Assembly: GCA_026874595.1 (NCBI GenBank)
Contig: CM049311.1
Span: forward strand, 38,770,676-38,834,675
From: Sipunculus nudus
Lineage: Eukaryota; Annelida; Sipuncula; Golfingiida; Sipunculidae
DNA length: 64,000 bases
Direction: 5' to 3'
The number at the start of each line of letters is the position of its first letter. Positions within the stretch are counted from its first letter, which is position 1. This document shows, in pieces, positions 1 to 10,270 of the stretch. The position numbers were made by a program, and so were the translations under genes. The notes beneath the pieces were generated by a model, which made no database searches, had not been told where the DNA came from, and saw only the letters and a program-made list of their open reading frames with translations.

Positions 1-86
1 CGTGGCTTTAGTCTTACTGTCAGTGTGCAGCTTACCATCCTTCTTAAGGGGTGCAACTCCAACACTGTCCTGACGGCGTGCCTTAA

Positions 87-353
87 CCCTTTACTGTTTA
101 CAAGCCACTAAAGAGCACTCTAAATGGGCAACTAGAATGCCATGATATGTATAGATTCTTTCAGGACAAAAAATATTGCATATTATTTCTAAGTTTCAAT
201 GATTTTCAATAATCTTCAGCAAACCCTCTTAGTGGGAACTGTTGAAAATTTGATAAAGATACAAAAAGAGCTTGAAAAGATATGGCTGTTAGTGTAAATA
301 TAAAAAGTGTCAGAATTTGTCGGAAATCTAAAATAAATATAAACAGTAAAGGG
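87..353. mobile_element. piggyBac-type MITE (267 bp)
   Basis: The segment begins CCCTTTACTGTTTA (87-100) and ends with its exact reverse complement (340-353). It is flanked on both sides by TTAA (83-86 and 354-357). A TTAA target duplication with CCC-initial inverted termini is the signature of piggyBac superfamily elements. The interior is AT-rich and non-coding, so this is a non-autonomous copy. A second, truncated copy of one end lies near 17301. Confidence 0.7.
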
Positions 354-357
354 TTAA

Positions 358-734
358 TGAAACACCAAAATGGCTTGTACATATAATCATTTCACTTCCA
401 TGCACATGTACCAGACAATCTCCATATAACCTGTTGATCACATGATATGCAAATCAACCAGGTATTCTACACTTCATTGATTTGCTGGTGGGTTCCCTAC
501 AGGTCCAATGGACATAAAAACATCAGAATAATTGAAGAATGTTTTCTACTTAATAGCTGATAGTCAGTTGTATTCACTATATATTAACTGAGAGTCCTAT
601 ATGTAACGGTCTATCTCCGATGCGGGGCTCACACTGATGTTGCGGGAATCTATCGTCACGGATCGCGACCACTCTCCCAATCTCCGAAATGGACAAACAA
701 GGACAAATGACAGTTGTCATTGAAATCCTTTGAT
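358..734. other. non-coding, no feature seen
   Basis: No reading frame with protein-like composition, no splice-compatible exon and no recognisable repeat was seen. Only short fortuitous open frames are present. Confidence 0.5.
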
Positions 735-797
735 GGACCTGATGATGAAAATAGACCAGTGTAGTGAAACGTGTGGTTTCCACAAAGTCCTATGGCA
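735..797 (+). repeat. direct-repeat copy 1 with hammerhead-like core
   Basis: This block is repeated almost unchanged at 1070-1134. It contains CTGATGA (739-745), then GAAAC (766-770), then a short TGTGG-TTT-CCACA hairpin, then GTC. That is the order of a hammerhead ribozyme core. The segment between CTGATGA and GAAAC does not fold into a convincing stem II, so this is at most a relic. Tandem hammerhead-like motifs are known in Penelope-like retroelements; assignment to that class is inference. Confidence 0.4.
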
Positions 798-1069
798 GAG
801 TCTTATATACACAGTCACCTGATGAACATTAATACTAGCAGTCGAAATATATATAAGCGATACAGAGTTAAAACACAGAAACACATAGAAAACAGCTTAA
901 ACCTAAAACCTTCCGATGAAGGCATTATGTACCATTTTGTACAAAACACTTAAATATGACTTTGTGAGTCTTAAGACCTGTTACTGGAGGAAATAAAGGA
1001 AGAAAAGGGAATGAATGACTGAAATTAGCAAGGCAACTGTAAGGAACTAAAGGAATGAAACAATTTCTC

Positions 1070-1134
1070 ACCTGATGATGAAAATAGACCAGTTTAGTGA
1101 AACGTGTGGTTTCCACAAAGTCCTAGGGCAGAGT
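1070..1134 (+). repeat. direct-repeat copy 2 with hammerhead-like core
   Basis: Second copy of the 735-797 block, 333 bp downstream in the same orientation. CTGATGA is at 1072-1078, and the GAAAC, hairpin and GTC succession is the same. Differences from copy 1 are a few substitutions. Confidence 0.4.
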
Positions 1135-1229
1135 GACTGATGAACAGACTTCTGGTCCGGGATTCCGCCACTCTGCACACTGTCAGGTGTTAGTTTGTTC
1201 ATTAATTAAGCTTATTTAAATAATTTAAA

Positions 1230-2285
1230 TATTATAGGCCGGACTTGACAACAAACAAGCGGGTCGTTGACGACCCAGTGCATTTTGGTCTTGTGTTTAA
1301 ACAATCACTCATTTTTGCAACCAGTTTAAACAAAACACTGTCCTGGCGGTTTTGTCCTGGTGAAGTAAGAAACATGCTGTTTGTCCTGGCAATGTAAGAA
1401 ACAAATACCCGTAACACTCTCCCCCCGGTTTCTAACTGGCATCCTGCCAAATTTTAATATATCAGACATTATAATGTTTGAATATCACAATAGTTTGGAC
1501 CAACATGGCATAATGAATGGACTGACCATTCATTTGTTGGAAATTGTATTACCTATTCTTAAATCCTCGAATGTAATCCCCTGAACGTAATTTGGCGGGT
1601 AATTGCCGTTGTCGCCTCGGACAGGCTAAAGGTGCATTATTTATAGATGGTGAAGATTGATTTAAGCTGTGATCAGAAACATTTAAATTTGGTTTCCTCA
1701 TCCCATATAACTGGATCCAGTGGAATAACTGGAACGTTCTGGTCGGATGACGTTTAGAAATGAACAGGTATTTTCTGATATATTAATGGGAATTCCAGGG
1801 AATTCCTCTGCATCGGGATAAGACAAGTTTTGTATTGTTACTGGGATACGATGTTTAGTTCCTCTGGAAAAATCAACCTCATGTAGTGATGAATGTTATA
1901 CTAATCCATATTAGGGTCTGTTACAACCAGAATTTTTTCCTGGGGTAGACGCTCTACACATCTCATCGACAGTGATTGTACTGAGCGGCGGAACATTAAC
2001 TGATTTGGTTGAATAAACACAGTTTATTTTACCAAAGGCTTTTATTTCCTTGGTATTGAGACACTGGAAAACGATTTTCCATGGTGTGGAAATGTGTTTT
2101 TTCTGTATGAAGTTAGTTCCAACCTGTTAATGTAGGGTCTGTCTGCATGAATTTAGAACGTTTGTGCCAGTTAAAAAGGAACTTCTTGGTTAAACTGAGT
2201 GTCCTTCATGACAAGTACTGGGACAGAAAATATTTGGTCAGGTTTAATTTCATAAAATACAAGGTCAACTGGTACAGTGCCAATA
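1230..2285 (-). mobile_element. decayed Ty3/Gypsy-like pol fragment (protease/linker)
   Basis: Reading the minus strand from about 2280 to 1230 gives stretches of protein-like sequence broken by stops and frameshifts. One frame gives VPVLVMKDTQFNQEVP. After a +1 shift comes a GTNVL motif, resembling the end of a retropepsin domain. Further stretches (GKINCVYSTKSV, and later RIPVTIQNLS) resemble the linker between protease and reverse transcriptase in Ty3/Gypsy polyproteins. No reverse transcriptase or LTR was recognised. This is a dead fragment. The family call is by eye and moderate. Confidence 0.4.
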
Positions 2286-2289
2286 TATT

Positions 2290-2895
2290 AGACTTGTTCT
2301 CCTGCACAGCCCAGCACTAACGCTGTCTAGTTAACCCTGGCTGCAATGTGAACTGTACAGCACCATTTCTGTTGCCAGGCCGGCCCCTAATCACTAAGTA
2401 TATATAAGCCTGTCAGTAAAAACTAAGTATTTTTTGCTCTGTTTGCCTTCGTCTGCACATTAAAGAACTGAGGGAGACTTTTCATTATAATTTCAAGAAA
2501 CCTTCAGCGAACTTGGAATTTTCAGTGATGCTAGTATTTTACTTCTGTTCCTGACATTTCTATAAAGACTTATTTTTCACTTTTTAGTATTATGCTTATA
2601 ACAATAAACATATAATTAAAAATCCACCTCACACATACCTGCACACTAGCTTCCTCAAACAGAAACAAACAGGCTATACACATCACCTTATATAAACACA
2701 TTTGGTAAAATAAATGATAATAAAAAGAATGTGTATGTTGATGTTATCTGTTGCCCTAAATAATCATCACAGCATCTGGAAAAAACACCATTATTTCTCA
2801 CTGAAATCTAAGAGAAACTATAAAATAATCAGTGCATGCCCCTCGGTAAAATATAGGGAAAACTTTAAATACTGAACTACTGAGGTTTATGCACT
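2290..2895. other. intergenic, no gene seen
   Basis: AT-rich DNA without a coherent reading frame or clear repeat structure. Confidence 0.5.
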
Positions 2896-2904
2896 TAGTG
2901 ATGA

Positions 2905-3010
2905 GGGGCCCGGCGGTCGAAATGGTGCTCTCTGCTTACTTGAGCTGGGGGCCTAAATCACCTGTCTCTGGTTTGAACATTGGTTTGAGGCTAGTGGCTT
3001 ATATCAACTG
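2905..3010 (+). repeat. tRNA-derived SINE-like segment
   Basis: The segment starts GGGCCCGGCGGTCGAAATGGTG, which resembles a degenerate A-box region. About 60 bp later comes CTCTGGTTTGAAC, which resembles a B box (GGTTCGAANC). The spacing fits a tRNA-derived SINE head. No intact cloverleaf can be drawn. Confidence 0.3.
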
Positions 3011-3189
3011 CCATCCATATATCCCCATGCCAATGTAACAACATTGATTCTGGGTGGTCCTCGCTGGGCAGGTAGCCGTTTTGCTGGCAACAGATAAATG
3101 GCTACGTTAAAACATGTCAATTTATGTCATAATAGGTTGATGAAGCAGGAAAAAAAGGGCCAAGCATAATATAGCCTAGCTGTTTATCA

Positions 3190-3330
3190 TAGTAAGGAGC
3201 ATACAGCCCAAGCAGCCATATCAGGTGCTAGAAGGTGATTTGTTCCACATTTTCCTGCCGCATACAACCAGTACTCCTGGTTAGAGAGAGCGCACCCTTG
3301 TGGTAATGATTCTGGCTAAGAGTCTTAGGG
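3190..3330 (+). repeat. dispersed repeat, copy 1 (partner at 62040)
   Basis: Contains GGAGCATACAGCCCAAGCAG and, further on, AGAGAGAGCGCACCCTTGTGG. Both blocks recur in the same order and spacing at 62046-62180. Identity is patchy, so these are old copies of one interspersed family. Confidence 0.6.
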
Positions 3331-4245
3331 CAGAAGGCGGTCGGTATAAGAACAAGATGTGACCAACATGATCTTGTTAGGAATCATGATTTGTTTTCTG
3401 TTTCTGGATATCAGGTTTATATTTTATTTTGTGGGCACAATCAAAAGGGGTTTTTATTAACGTAGGCGGACAGGGTCGGGCCATCTGGGAGGGGTTAGGT
3501 CTTTTTTTAGTTTTTTTTCCTGGTTCGACTTTTTGTTTTGTTATATTTTTTCTGTACTTGAAAAAAAAGAATGTATTTTTGAATAAAAAGAGTAATCTAT
3601 TCATGTAAATAGTAGAGTAATATATTGATAAATACCTTTAAATAACATGTAAAATATTGTATATCATGTAAATATATATATTGTGCATACTGTAAAATGC
3701 ACTGTTTTGGTTGATTTCATGCAAATATGTTTCACTTGTTGTCTATGGCACTGGAAATTGTATTGCTTTAAAATTACAATTTTTCATTAGAATATTTTTA
3801 ATTTTTATCTATCTTGATAAATAGCTTTGAAAATGAATGGGTTGTGTTAAGAAAGTGAATTAAACCAGAATGATCACAGGATAAATACACAAATTAGAAA
3901 AGAATGAAAGAAAAAATGGATCAACAACAAAAAATGAAAAAAAAATAAAAATAAAAAACTCTGCCCCAAATAAAAAAATTTAAATCATCTTTGACCTAAA
4001 TCGACAACCTCACCTGTCGCTTCTTCAACTACCCCAAATAGAACAAAAACATAAAATCTCTCCAAAACATAAATAAATAAAAACAAAACCCCATAGAACC
4101 CTGTGATGTCACATCACTTTTGATCCCTTGAGGCTGTTACCTTTCTGAATTATTCCTTATGATTTTGTGAAATAATAGCATATGCACTACTTTTATGTAA
4201 ATATTCAAAACAACAGTAATAATATTTTTTTGTTTGTAATTTCAG
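3331..4245. other. upstream region / probable 5' UTR intron of the ankyrin gene
   Basis: AT-rich non-coding DNA with A- and T-runs. It ends in a pyrimidine-rich tract and TTTCAG (4240-4245), a good 3' splice site 22 bp before the ankyrin-SOCS start codon. A non-coding first exon should therefore lie upstream, but its donor and the promoter could not be placed. Confidence 0.5.
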
Positions 4246-4267
4246 GCTCACAATAACATTTGAAATC

Positions 4268-5710
4268 ATGGCTGAGGAAGACTCAACAGAAACTCAACTG
4301 AAGGAGGACTTTTTTAGTGCAGTGAAATACAATGATTTTGAGGTGGTGGACCAGCTTTTAAGAAACCCTGGTCTGGATGTCAACTGGGAAGTTGATCAGA
4401 GAACAGCATTGGCGTTGGCTATAGAAAATTGTAACCCTGTGTTAGTAAGACGTCTCATAGATGCAGGAGCCGATATCAACAAACCCAACTATTGCCGTAT
4501 GTATTACACTTACGAAACACCAATTGTTGAAGCAACCAGGAAAGGCAGTAATGAAATATTTGATCTTCTTTTGAATTCTGCAACTCCAGTAAACCTGGCC
4601 AGTGATGGTCGTAAAAATGCTCTGATGTGGGCATCGTCATACTCTGACGATCACATGGTGACGGGTTTGCTGAAACAGGAAGATATTGATGTGAACTGGG
4701 TCGGTGATGATGGTAACACTGCCCTGCACAGTGCGGTGACCCACGGGAGAGAGAACATAGTTGAAATTCTACTCAGCCATGGAGCAGAGGTCTGCTATAA
4801 TCGTGAGTTACGCACCCCACTTCATACTGCAGGAGTATATGGATATGAGCGTATAGCGAAAGCTCTTTTAAAACACAGAGCTCGGATTGATGCAGTAGAT
4901 ATTTATGGTAACACACCCTTTTCTTTAGCTTGTATGAGAGACCATCTGGAGGTAGCTCAAGAAATGAAGGCAGTGTTTGATGGGGATGATGATATTGACT
5001 GGCATGATTTATTAGGGAGTGGCCTTCATGGGGCCTGTATGTTAGAAAACATTGATGTGCTAAAATGGCTTCTCTCTGTAGGGGCAGATGCAAATTATAC
5101 AAAGAAAGATGGATCAACACCTTTAATAACAGCCGCAGTATCAAAACCCAGTTATGAGAAACTTTCGCTTTTGATTGAAAACGGTGCCCAGGTGAACCAT
5201 GTGACCACTAAAGGTCTTACAGCTCTCCAGCATGTGTTAGAAGTCAGCCATGATTGGCGTGTACATGACTTGCTAGTGTATCACGGAGCTGATATAATTC
5301 CTCAGACAGTCAGTAAACAGTTGCTGTTGCCTATCTGCCTTGCCTGCCCTGCTGACACACTGACTGTTCTGCTTCACAGCGGAGCGTTATCACGCAACAG
5401 CACTAAGGCTTACATGCAGGAGTGGTGCTCCATGTATGCTGACACTGTCACCAGTGAAATGAATGATACACAGGCATCTGTAGAAATTAAACAAGTTCTC
5501 AAGTTTACAAAGTTGATGGACAGTGTGTTGCTTCATCCACCCAAGCTAATCAACATATGTAGACACACTGTCCGCAGGTTAATGGTCAGTATTACAGGAG
5601 GTAAGAGTATCGTGCCATTAACAAAGACAATATCTTCAGTCCCAGCTCCAGTTGTGGAATTTCTTTTGTTGAATGATATTCGTCAAACAGAACCTTCCCA
5701 TGAACACTGA
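4268..5710 (+). CDS. ankyrin repeat and SOCS box (ASB-type) protein, 480 aa
   Basis: The whole protein is in one exon. Residues 11-345 hold about nine ankyrin repeats. The clearest are TALALAIENCNPVLVRRLI (46-64), TALHSAVTHGRENIVEILLS (151-170), TPLHTAGVYGYERIAKALL (183-201) and HGACMLENIDVLKWLLSVGA (254-273). Residues 423-468 (HPPKLINICRHTVRRLM, then PAPVVEFLLL) fit the SOCS-box pattern of a BC box followed by a proline-rich Cul5 box. Family members act as substrate receptors of Elongin B/C-Cullin 5 ubiquitin ligases; the substrate here is unknown. The start is the first ATG after a splice acceptor at 4245, in the context ATCATGG. ASB genes form large, rapidly duplicating families, so no subtype is assigned. 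The SOCS assignment is less certain than the ankyrin repeats. Confidence 0.88.
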   Translation: MAEEDSTETQLKEDFFSAVKYNDFEVVDQLLRNPGLDVNWEVDQRTALALAIENCNPVLVRRLIDAGADINKPNYCRMYYTYETPIVEATRKGSNEIFDLLLNSATPVNLASDGRKNALMWASSYSDDHMVTGLLKQEDIDVNWVGDDGNTALHSAVTHGRENIVEILLSHGAEVCYNRELRTPLHTAGVYGYERIAKALLKHRARIDAVDIYGNTPFSLACMRDHLEVAQEMKAVFDGDDDIDWHDLLGSGLHGACMLENIDVLKWLLSVGADANYTKKDGSTPLITAAVSKPSYEKLSLLIENGAQVNHVTTKGLTALQHVLEVSHDWRVHDLLVYHGADIIPQTVSKQLLLPICLACPADTLTVLLHSGALSRNSTKAYMQEWCSMYADTVTSEMNDTQASVEIKQVLKFTKLMDSVLLHPPKLINICRHTVRRLMVSITGGKSIVPLTKTISSVPAPVVEFLLLNDIRQTEPSHEH

Positions 5711-6231
5711 GTTGCGTCATTTGGGTGAATCTTAGCAGGTCATGACATAGAATCTTAGGTTTTATGAGAATGTGCCGAATCCAGGCTTTGGTCGAGTACA
5801 TTTATTTTTACCTTGATAATACAAAAAGTTATAATAACTAATCCTTGGTGCTCTCCGTTGCTCATATGCTGGCATTCAGTAGTCTCAAGAGGTGATGAAA
5901 TCCCGAGAATCTGGAGAAAACCACTGACCCTGGGCAGGCCACTACAGTTAACCAGCTCTCATAGCCACTTGATGGATTGAATCTGGGTCTCCAGTGGAGC
6001 TTGTCATGACTGAACTCTCCAGGCCCCAAGTCTGTACAATTTTACAAGTACCACAAGACTTATTTAGTGAAGTTGGGCATAGGGTCTGTACTTGACTAGA
6101 ACTACTGTTATGTTTTGTTGTATCCGCCAAAACAGAGTTTTGTGGATACACTGTTTTCAGCCAGACGCCCCCTCTGCATAGGTTTCTGGAGGACTCCCAC
6201 TGTCTTTACGGGTATATATCCAGGGGCCATT
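5711..6231 (+). other. probable 3' UTR of the ankyrin-SOCS gene
   Basis: Non-coding DNA between the stop codon and the first good polyadenylation signal. About 5945-6075 has a SINE-like look on the minus strand (an AGATTCAATCC B-box-like motif), so a repeat may be built into the UTR. Confidence 0.4.
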
Positions 6232-6237
6232 AATAAA
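6232..6237 (+). terminator. candidate polyadenylation signal AATAAA
   Basis: Canonical hexamer 521 bp after the ankyrin-SOCS stop codon, and the first clear AATAAA on this strand after the gene. Confidence 0.45.
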
Positions 6238-6532
6238 CATTACCATATCTGCTATGTGATCTTGTGATTGTATACCACCCAGTTACCTTATATATTTACC
6301 TGTGATGTTTGGTGCCTTTACCATTTGCTGAATGTTTGTGTTACATTAATAGATCATTATACAGCTTTACGTATAGCACAAGTGCCCCCTATTGGACATT
6401 TGAATAATGATGATACGCTCCTGCTGTTTACATGTGAGCATGTATAGCTGAACTGACACAAGGGACATCATTTTACTGGAAATCACTGAGATTGTGCAAT
6501 ATACTATAACAATTACAGAAATTTCAAATGAA

Positions 6533-7030
6533 TTCATAGAAAAGAGTAGCTTTTATTCAAGTTTTTAGACACCATGTCAAGTGTTGTTTACATCAAGCCA
6601 ACCGGCCACTATATGAGTTATGCAGCCCTCACCTTTGTTATTTAACTACTCAAGGCAGCTGCCTTGGCTCAGCTTGACTTGGCATCCACTCAGCCCTTTA
6701 TTAAATATGGTTTAATATAAACTTCAAAGCATTATTCCCCCTGAAAGTGAAATAAAGGTATCAGTCCTTTCTATCCACCTGTCCGTCTGTAAATATTTCA
6801 TATGCAACAGTATCTCAAAACTGTTACTGTTTTTTATGGCAGTCTTGTCAGATTTGCAATTATATATTTAGAACTTTACTAACCAAGTAGGACTCAAGGA
6901 GGGCCATTTCCTCATAGCTTTCATGTGCTCATACATAAGAAAACAACTACAATAGAAATAAGCATGCATATTTTGCATTTGCTAAAATTGTTCAAACTTC
7001 ATCTGAGAGCCGTGGACCATGGGTCCCTAG
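6533..7030 (+). mobile_element. Helitron-like element, 5'-truncated copy
   Basis: It shares three blocks in the same order with 8011-10270: GAAAAGAGTAGCTTTTATTC (6540 and 8699), a 140-bp block (6712 and 9587), and the 3' end (7001 and 10242). The 3' end is a GGACC-ATG-GGTCC hairpin followed by CTAG (7027-7030) and T. A short terminal hairpin before CTRR is the Helitron 3' hallmark. No transposase is present. The 5' end was not located. Confidence 0.5.
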
Positions 7031-7033
7031 TTT

Positions 7034-8010
7034 CAGTAAGTATAGAATTACTACAGGTACAAGTGATATATACAAATGTATTCTGAATGTAGTATTTCTG
7101 CTGTTAGATTAATAGAGGCAAATTAAGGTTCCTCAATTAAATTTTGGAAAAACAAATTTTTCGGAAAAAAAGAGATATGGAAATTCCAGGTCCAAATGTA
7201 TATTGAATATTATGTGCAATAGCTTGATAATTGGATATTAGGACCCAAGGAAATATTGAATCAGTGGAAATTGTTCATTATTAGCAGATACTTTGTGAGA
7301 TCTAGTATTTTTTAAAATTGCAACTTTTCATTTTCAGGTAACATATAAGATGTATTATTATTTAAAATACCAGTCTTTTGTCTTTTGATTTGTCTCGGAT
7401 GTTTGGGCCTCATATTCATAAAGGTTTATGACAATATTCCTTTTGTGAATATCACAAAATTTAAACTCTCGTGAACAAAAATGCAAGCACAGTATACTCA
7501 TATATTACATACACGTCAGACACATGCAAACACCAGTTACATATGAGGTATGATTCCAAATGCTTATGCCATGATGGTGGAGAGTAAGTCCTGTGATTCA
7601 GCTTGACCCCAAATGGAAATTTAATGCAAATTAACTGGAAGGTCAATACAAATTACCAAACACCAGATAGATGGTGATTCCCTCATAGGTCCCCATGATA
7701 CATGTAGACCCTCCATAGCCTTCCCAGCATGCCTTGCCAGGCTGTAAACAAGAGTTGATGGAGACAACAATGATCTGCTTTTCTTGAGAGTAAGTGCCAA
7801 TGTTTTACAGTAAGTTATAATTTATGTACCAACTGAGTCCATTCATCAGTATTATGTGTACTTGGTAAGGTGTGTTGCATGTCCTCTGGCTAAATGCCCA
7901 ATACAGTGATCTGTGCCACTTTGGTCAGATCTGACCCTAGCTTTACAGGGTAAACTGCTCCCCACGCAAGAGCATGTAGTGTAATGAATCACAAGTAAAA
8001 GACTGTTTTT
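7034..8010. other. intergenic, no gene seen
   Basis: AT-rich sequence with no coherent coding frame and no repeat recognised within this window. Confidence 0.5.
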
Positions 8011-10270
8011 AGCTCAGCTGACTGTAAGTCATCTGAGCTATAGTCGTGGTCCTTTGTCTGTCGTCCATCCGGCCGTACGGCCGTCCGTCCGTTAACAGGG
8101 TACGTTTTAAAACCGTTGGACCTATGAATCCAAAATTCTGCATACCATTAGATGTCCCCAAAATCTCCTACCATACTGATACTACCATATTGGGTCATTA
8201 GGACTTCGTTCCTTCGAAGGAAAAACCTCCGTTTTCCATAATAAAGCAATTGTTACACTTCAAGTCTGCCTAATATCAAAACCACTGATCTGTTTTTGAT
8301 CATATTTAGTATTCATATTCTTCCATATATTTTCTATGCACATACCAAAAATTAGGTCAGTATTGGGTATTATTTTGAAGTTATAGGCCCAAATATAATG
8401 CAATTTTTTAAAAATCAGGAAATATATTTGCTCACTTAACATGAGAATTGCTGAAGCTGAAGACTTTTTTTCAGGAATATAACTTTATTTAATCAAGATT
8501 CAATTGTTTGCCCAAAATTAGATCTGAATTTTGCAAATTTTTCAAGTTATTAGCATAAATTAAAAAATAATACCTTAAATTTTGTCCAACTTTGGCAGTG
8601 GCACGTTTTTTCCCTGTAAGCACTGTTGATTTAATTTTCACAGCATATATACATAAGGATTTAATCTTTTAAAATCTGAAATTTCAAAGAAATTGTTTGA
8701 AAAGAGTAGCTTTTATTCAAGTTTTCATACACCATGTCAAGTGTTGTTTATATCTGGCCCACCTATAGCTTGTAGTACAGCCTTCACTTGCATTATGTAA
8801 CCCACCCCAGGCAGCTTGCCTTGACCCAGCTTGGCCACTACTAGCAGGCTTCTCCTCTGCCCTGCACTTAACCCCCCCCCCCCCCCAGCTGGTGCATAAA
8901 CTAGATGAATGTTATAATTTTCTGTATTTCATTTTATTCTTGGACATGCTACATTTTAGATTTTGGATTGTACCACCAGGGTTACAATGATTAAAGTGCA
9001 CATTTAATTGTGTCCACAAAGTGATGTATTGCTATGAAAGTATGGATGTTCATCAGATAAGTAATGCTTTACTTCAGAAGAGTAAAACTTCACCAGGTGT
9101 GAAATTGACTATTAATTCCAGTTATTAATTATAGCTTAGATTGTAATTAGCATAATGATATTGTTTGTCCCTCATTCAACCAACAGTGTGTATACTTTAT
9201 TTGAAAAGATGTTTTTATTTTATCAAATTTACTGAATCTTTTATTATATTTCGGTGAATAAAATTAAGCTTGTCCTGAAAACTCCAATGTGCAAAACTTT
9301 TTAATAGGAATTCAAGGAATAATTTTGAAGATGCTATGTTGTGGCATTATTTTCTTTTACATTCAGTTTAAACATTTGATTTAAAAATAATAAAATATAT
9401 GTGTATGCATAATATGACCCAATGTGAGCTACAATCTGGAAATATAATGATTGCAACTTAGAATTCTAATATTTTAACTTATATTTTCACTTTTATATTA
9501 CAAATTTATAACACTTGTAAATAAAAAAAATGAATCAGATAAAAACTATTAATGAAAAAAGTGGATATGCTAAAAAAATAGGCTTATATATAAACTTAAA
9601 TGCATTATTCCTTTGAAAGTGAAATGAAGGTATTAGTCCATTCTGTCCACTTGCCTGTCCATCTGTAAATTTTTCATATGCATCACAGTATCTCAAAACT
9701 TTTACTGTTTTTCTTCATGATAAGACATGGTGCAAATACTTTGCACATGTATATGAATATGAATATGAATATGTACTCCATTATAAAATTTCTTGCATAA
9801 AAATGGGAATTCAGGTAAAAATGAAAGTATTTGAATACCAGTGCAAATACTTTCAAAATGTATTCATGAATGCATATATTCTATAATATTATTTTAATAA
9901 TTAGTTCAGTTATATTTTATTAAAAAAATCATATGATTCTCTTATTATTTTTAATAAATATTATATTGGCACAACATTTGTTATTAAATTTTAATAAATA
10001 GTTAAACTCTTTTATTTTATGTGCTGCTTATAAGTTATATGGCCAGGTCAAAATCTGTGTGACAATAGCACTCCATTTGTTAATAAAATAAATGAAATCA
10101 ATCCTCTTCCCTGTCTCCAAAAATACTATCAAAATCATACATAAGCTAAACACCAACAACTCATAATAAAGCTTATATTTATTACCACACAAAACCAGCA
10201 TATGCCTCTTTCCCAAATCATATTTTTTATCATATATAACAGCTGAGCGCCGTGACCCATGGGTCCCTTG
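8011..10270 (+). mobile_element. Helitron-like non-autonomous element (2.26 kb)
   Basis: The 5' end directly follows a T-run with AGCTCAGCTGACT, then a palindromic partner ATCTGAGCT, then CCGTCCGTCC. The same 5' terminus occurs at 63361. The 3' end carries the palindrome GACCCATGGGTC followed by CTTG (10267-10270) and T, matching the end of the 6533-7030 copy. A poly-C run lies at 8872-8886 and a GAATAT microrepeat near 9750. No Rep/helicase reading frame exists inside. Insertion between two T residues would fit the Helentron branch; this is inference. Confidence 0.5.

Noticed and set aside
735-800. Active hammerhead ribozyme
   Set aside because: Core motifs are present, but stem II cannot pair and stem I is poor; kept only as a relic.
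4773-5144. 123-codon open frame on the minus strand inside the ankyrin gene
   Set aside because: It is antisense to a clear ankyrin-repeat coding sequence and has no family resemblance.
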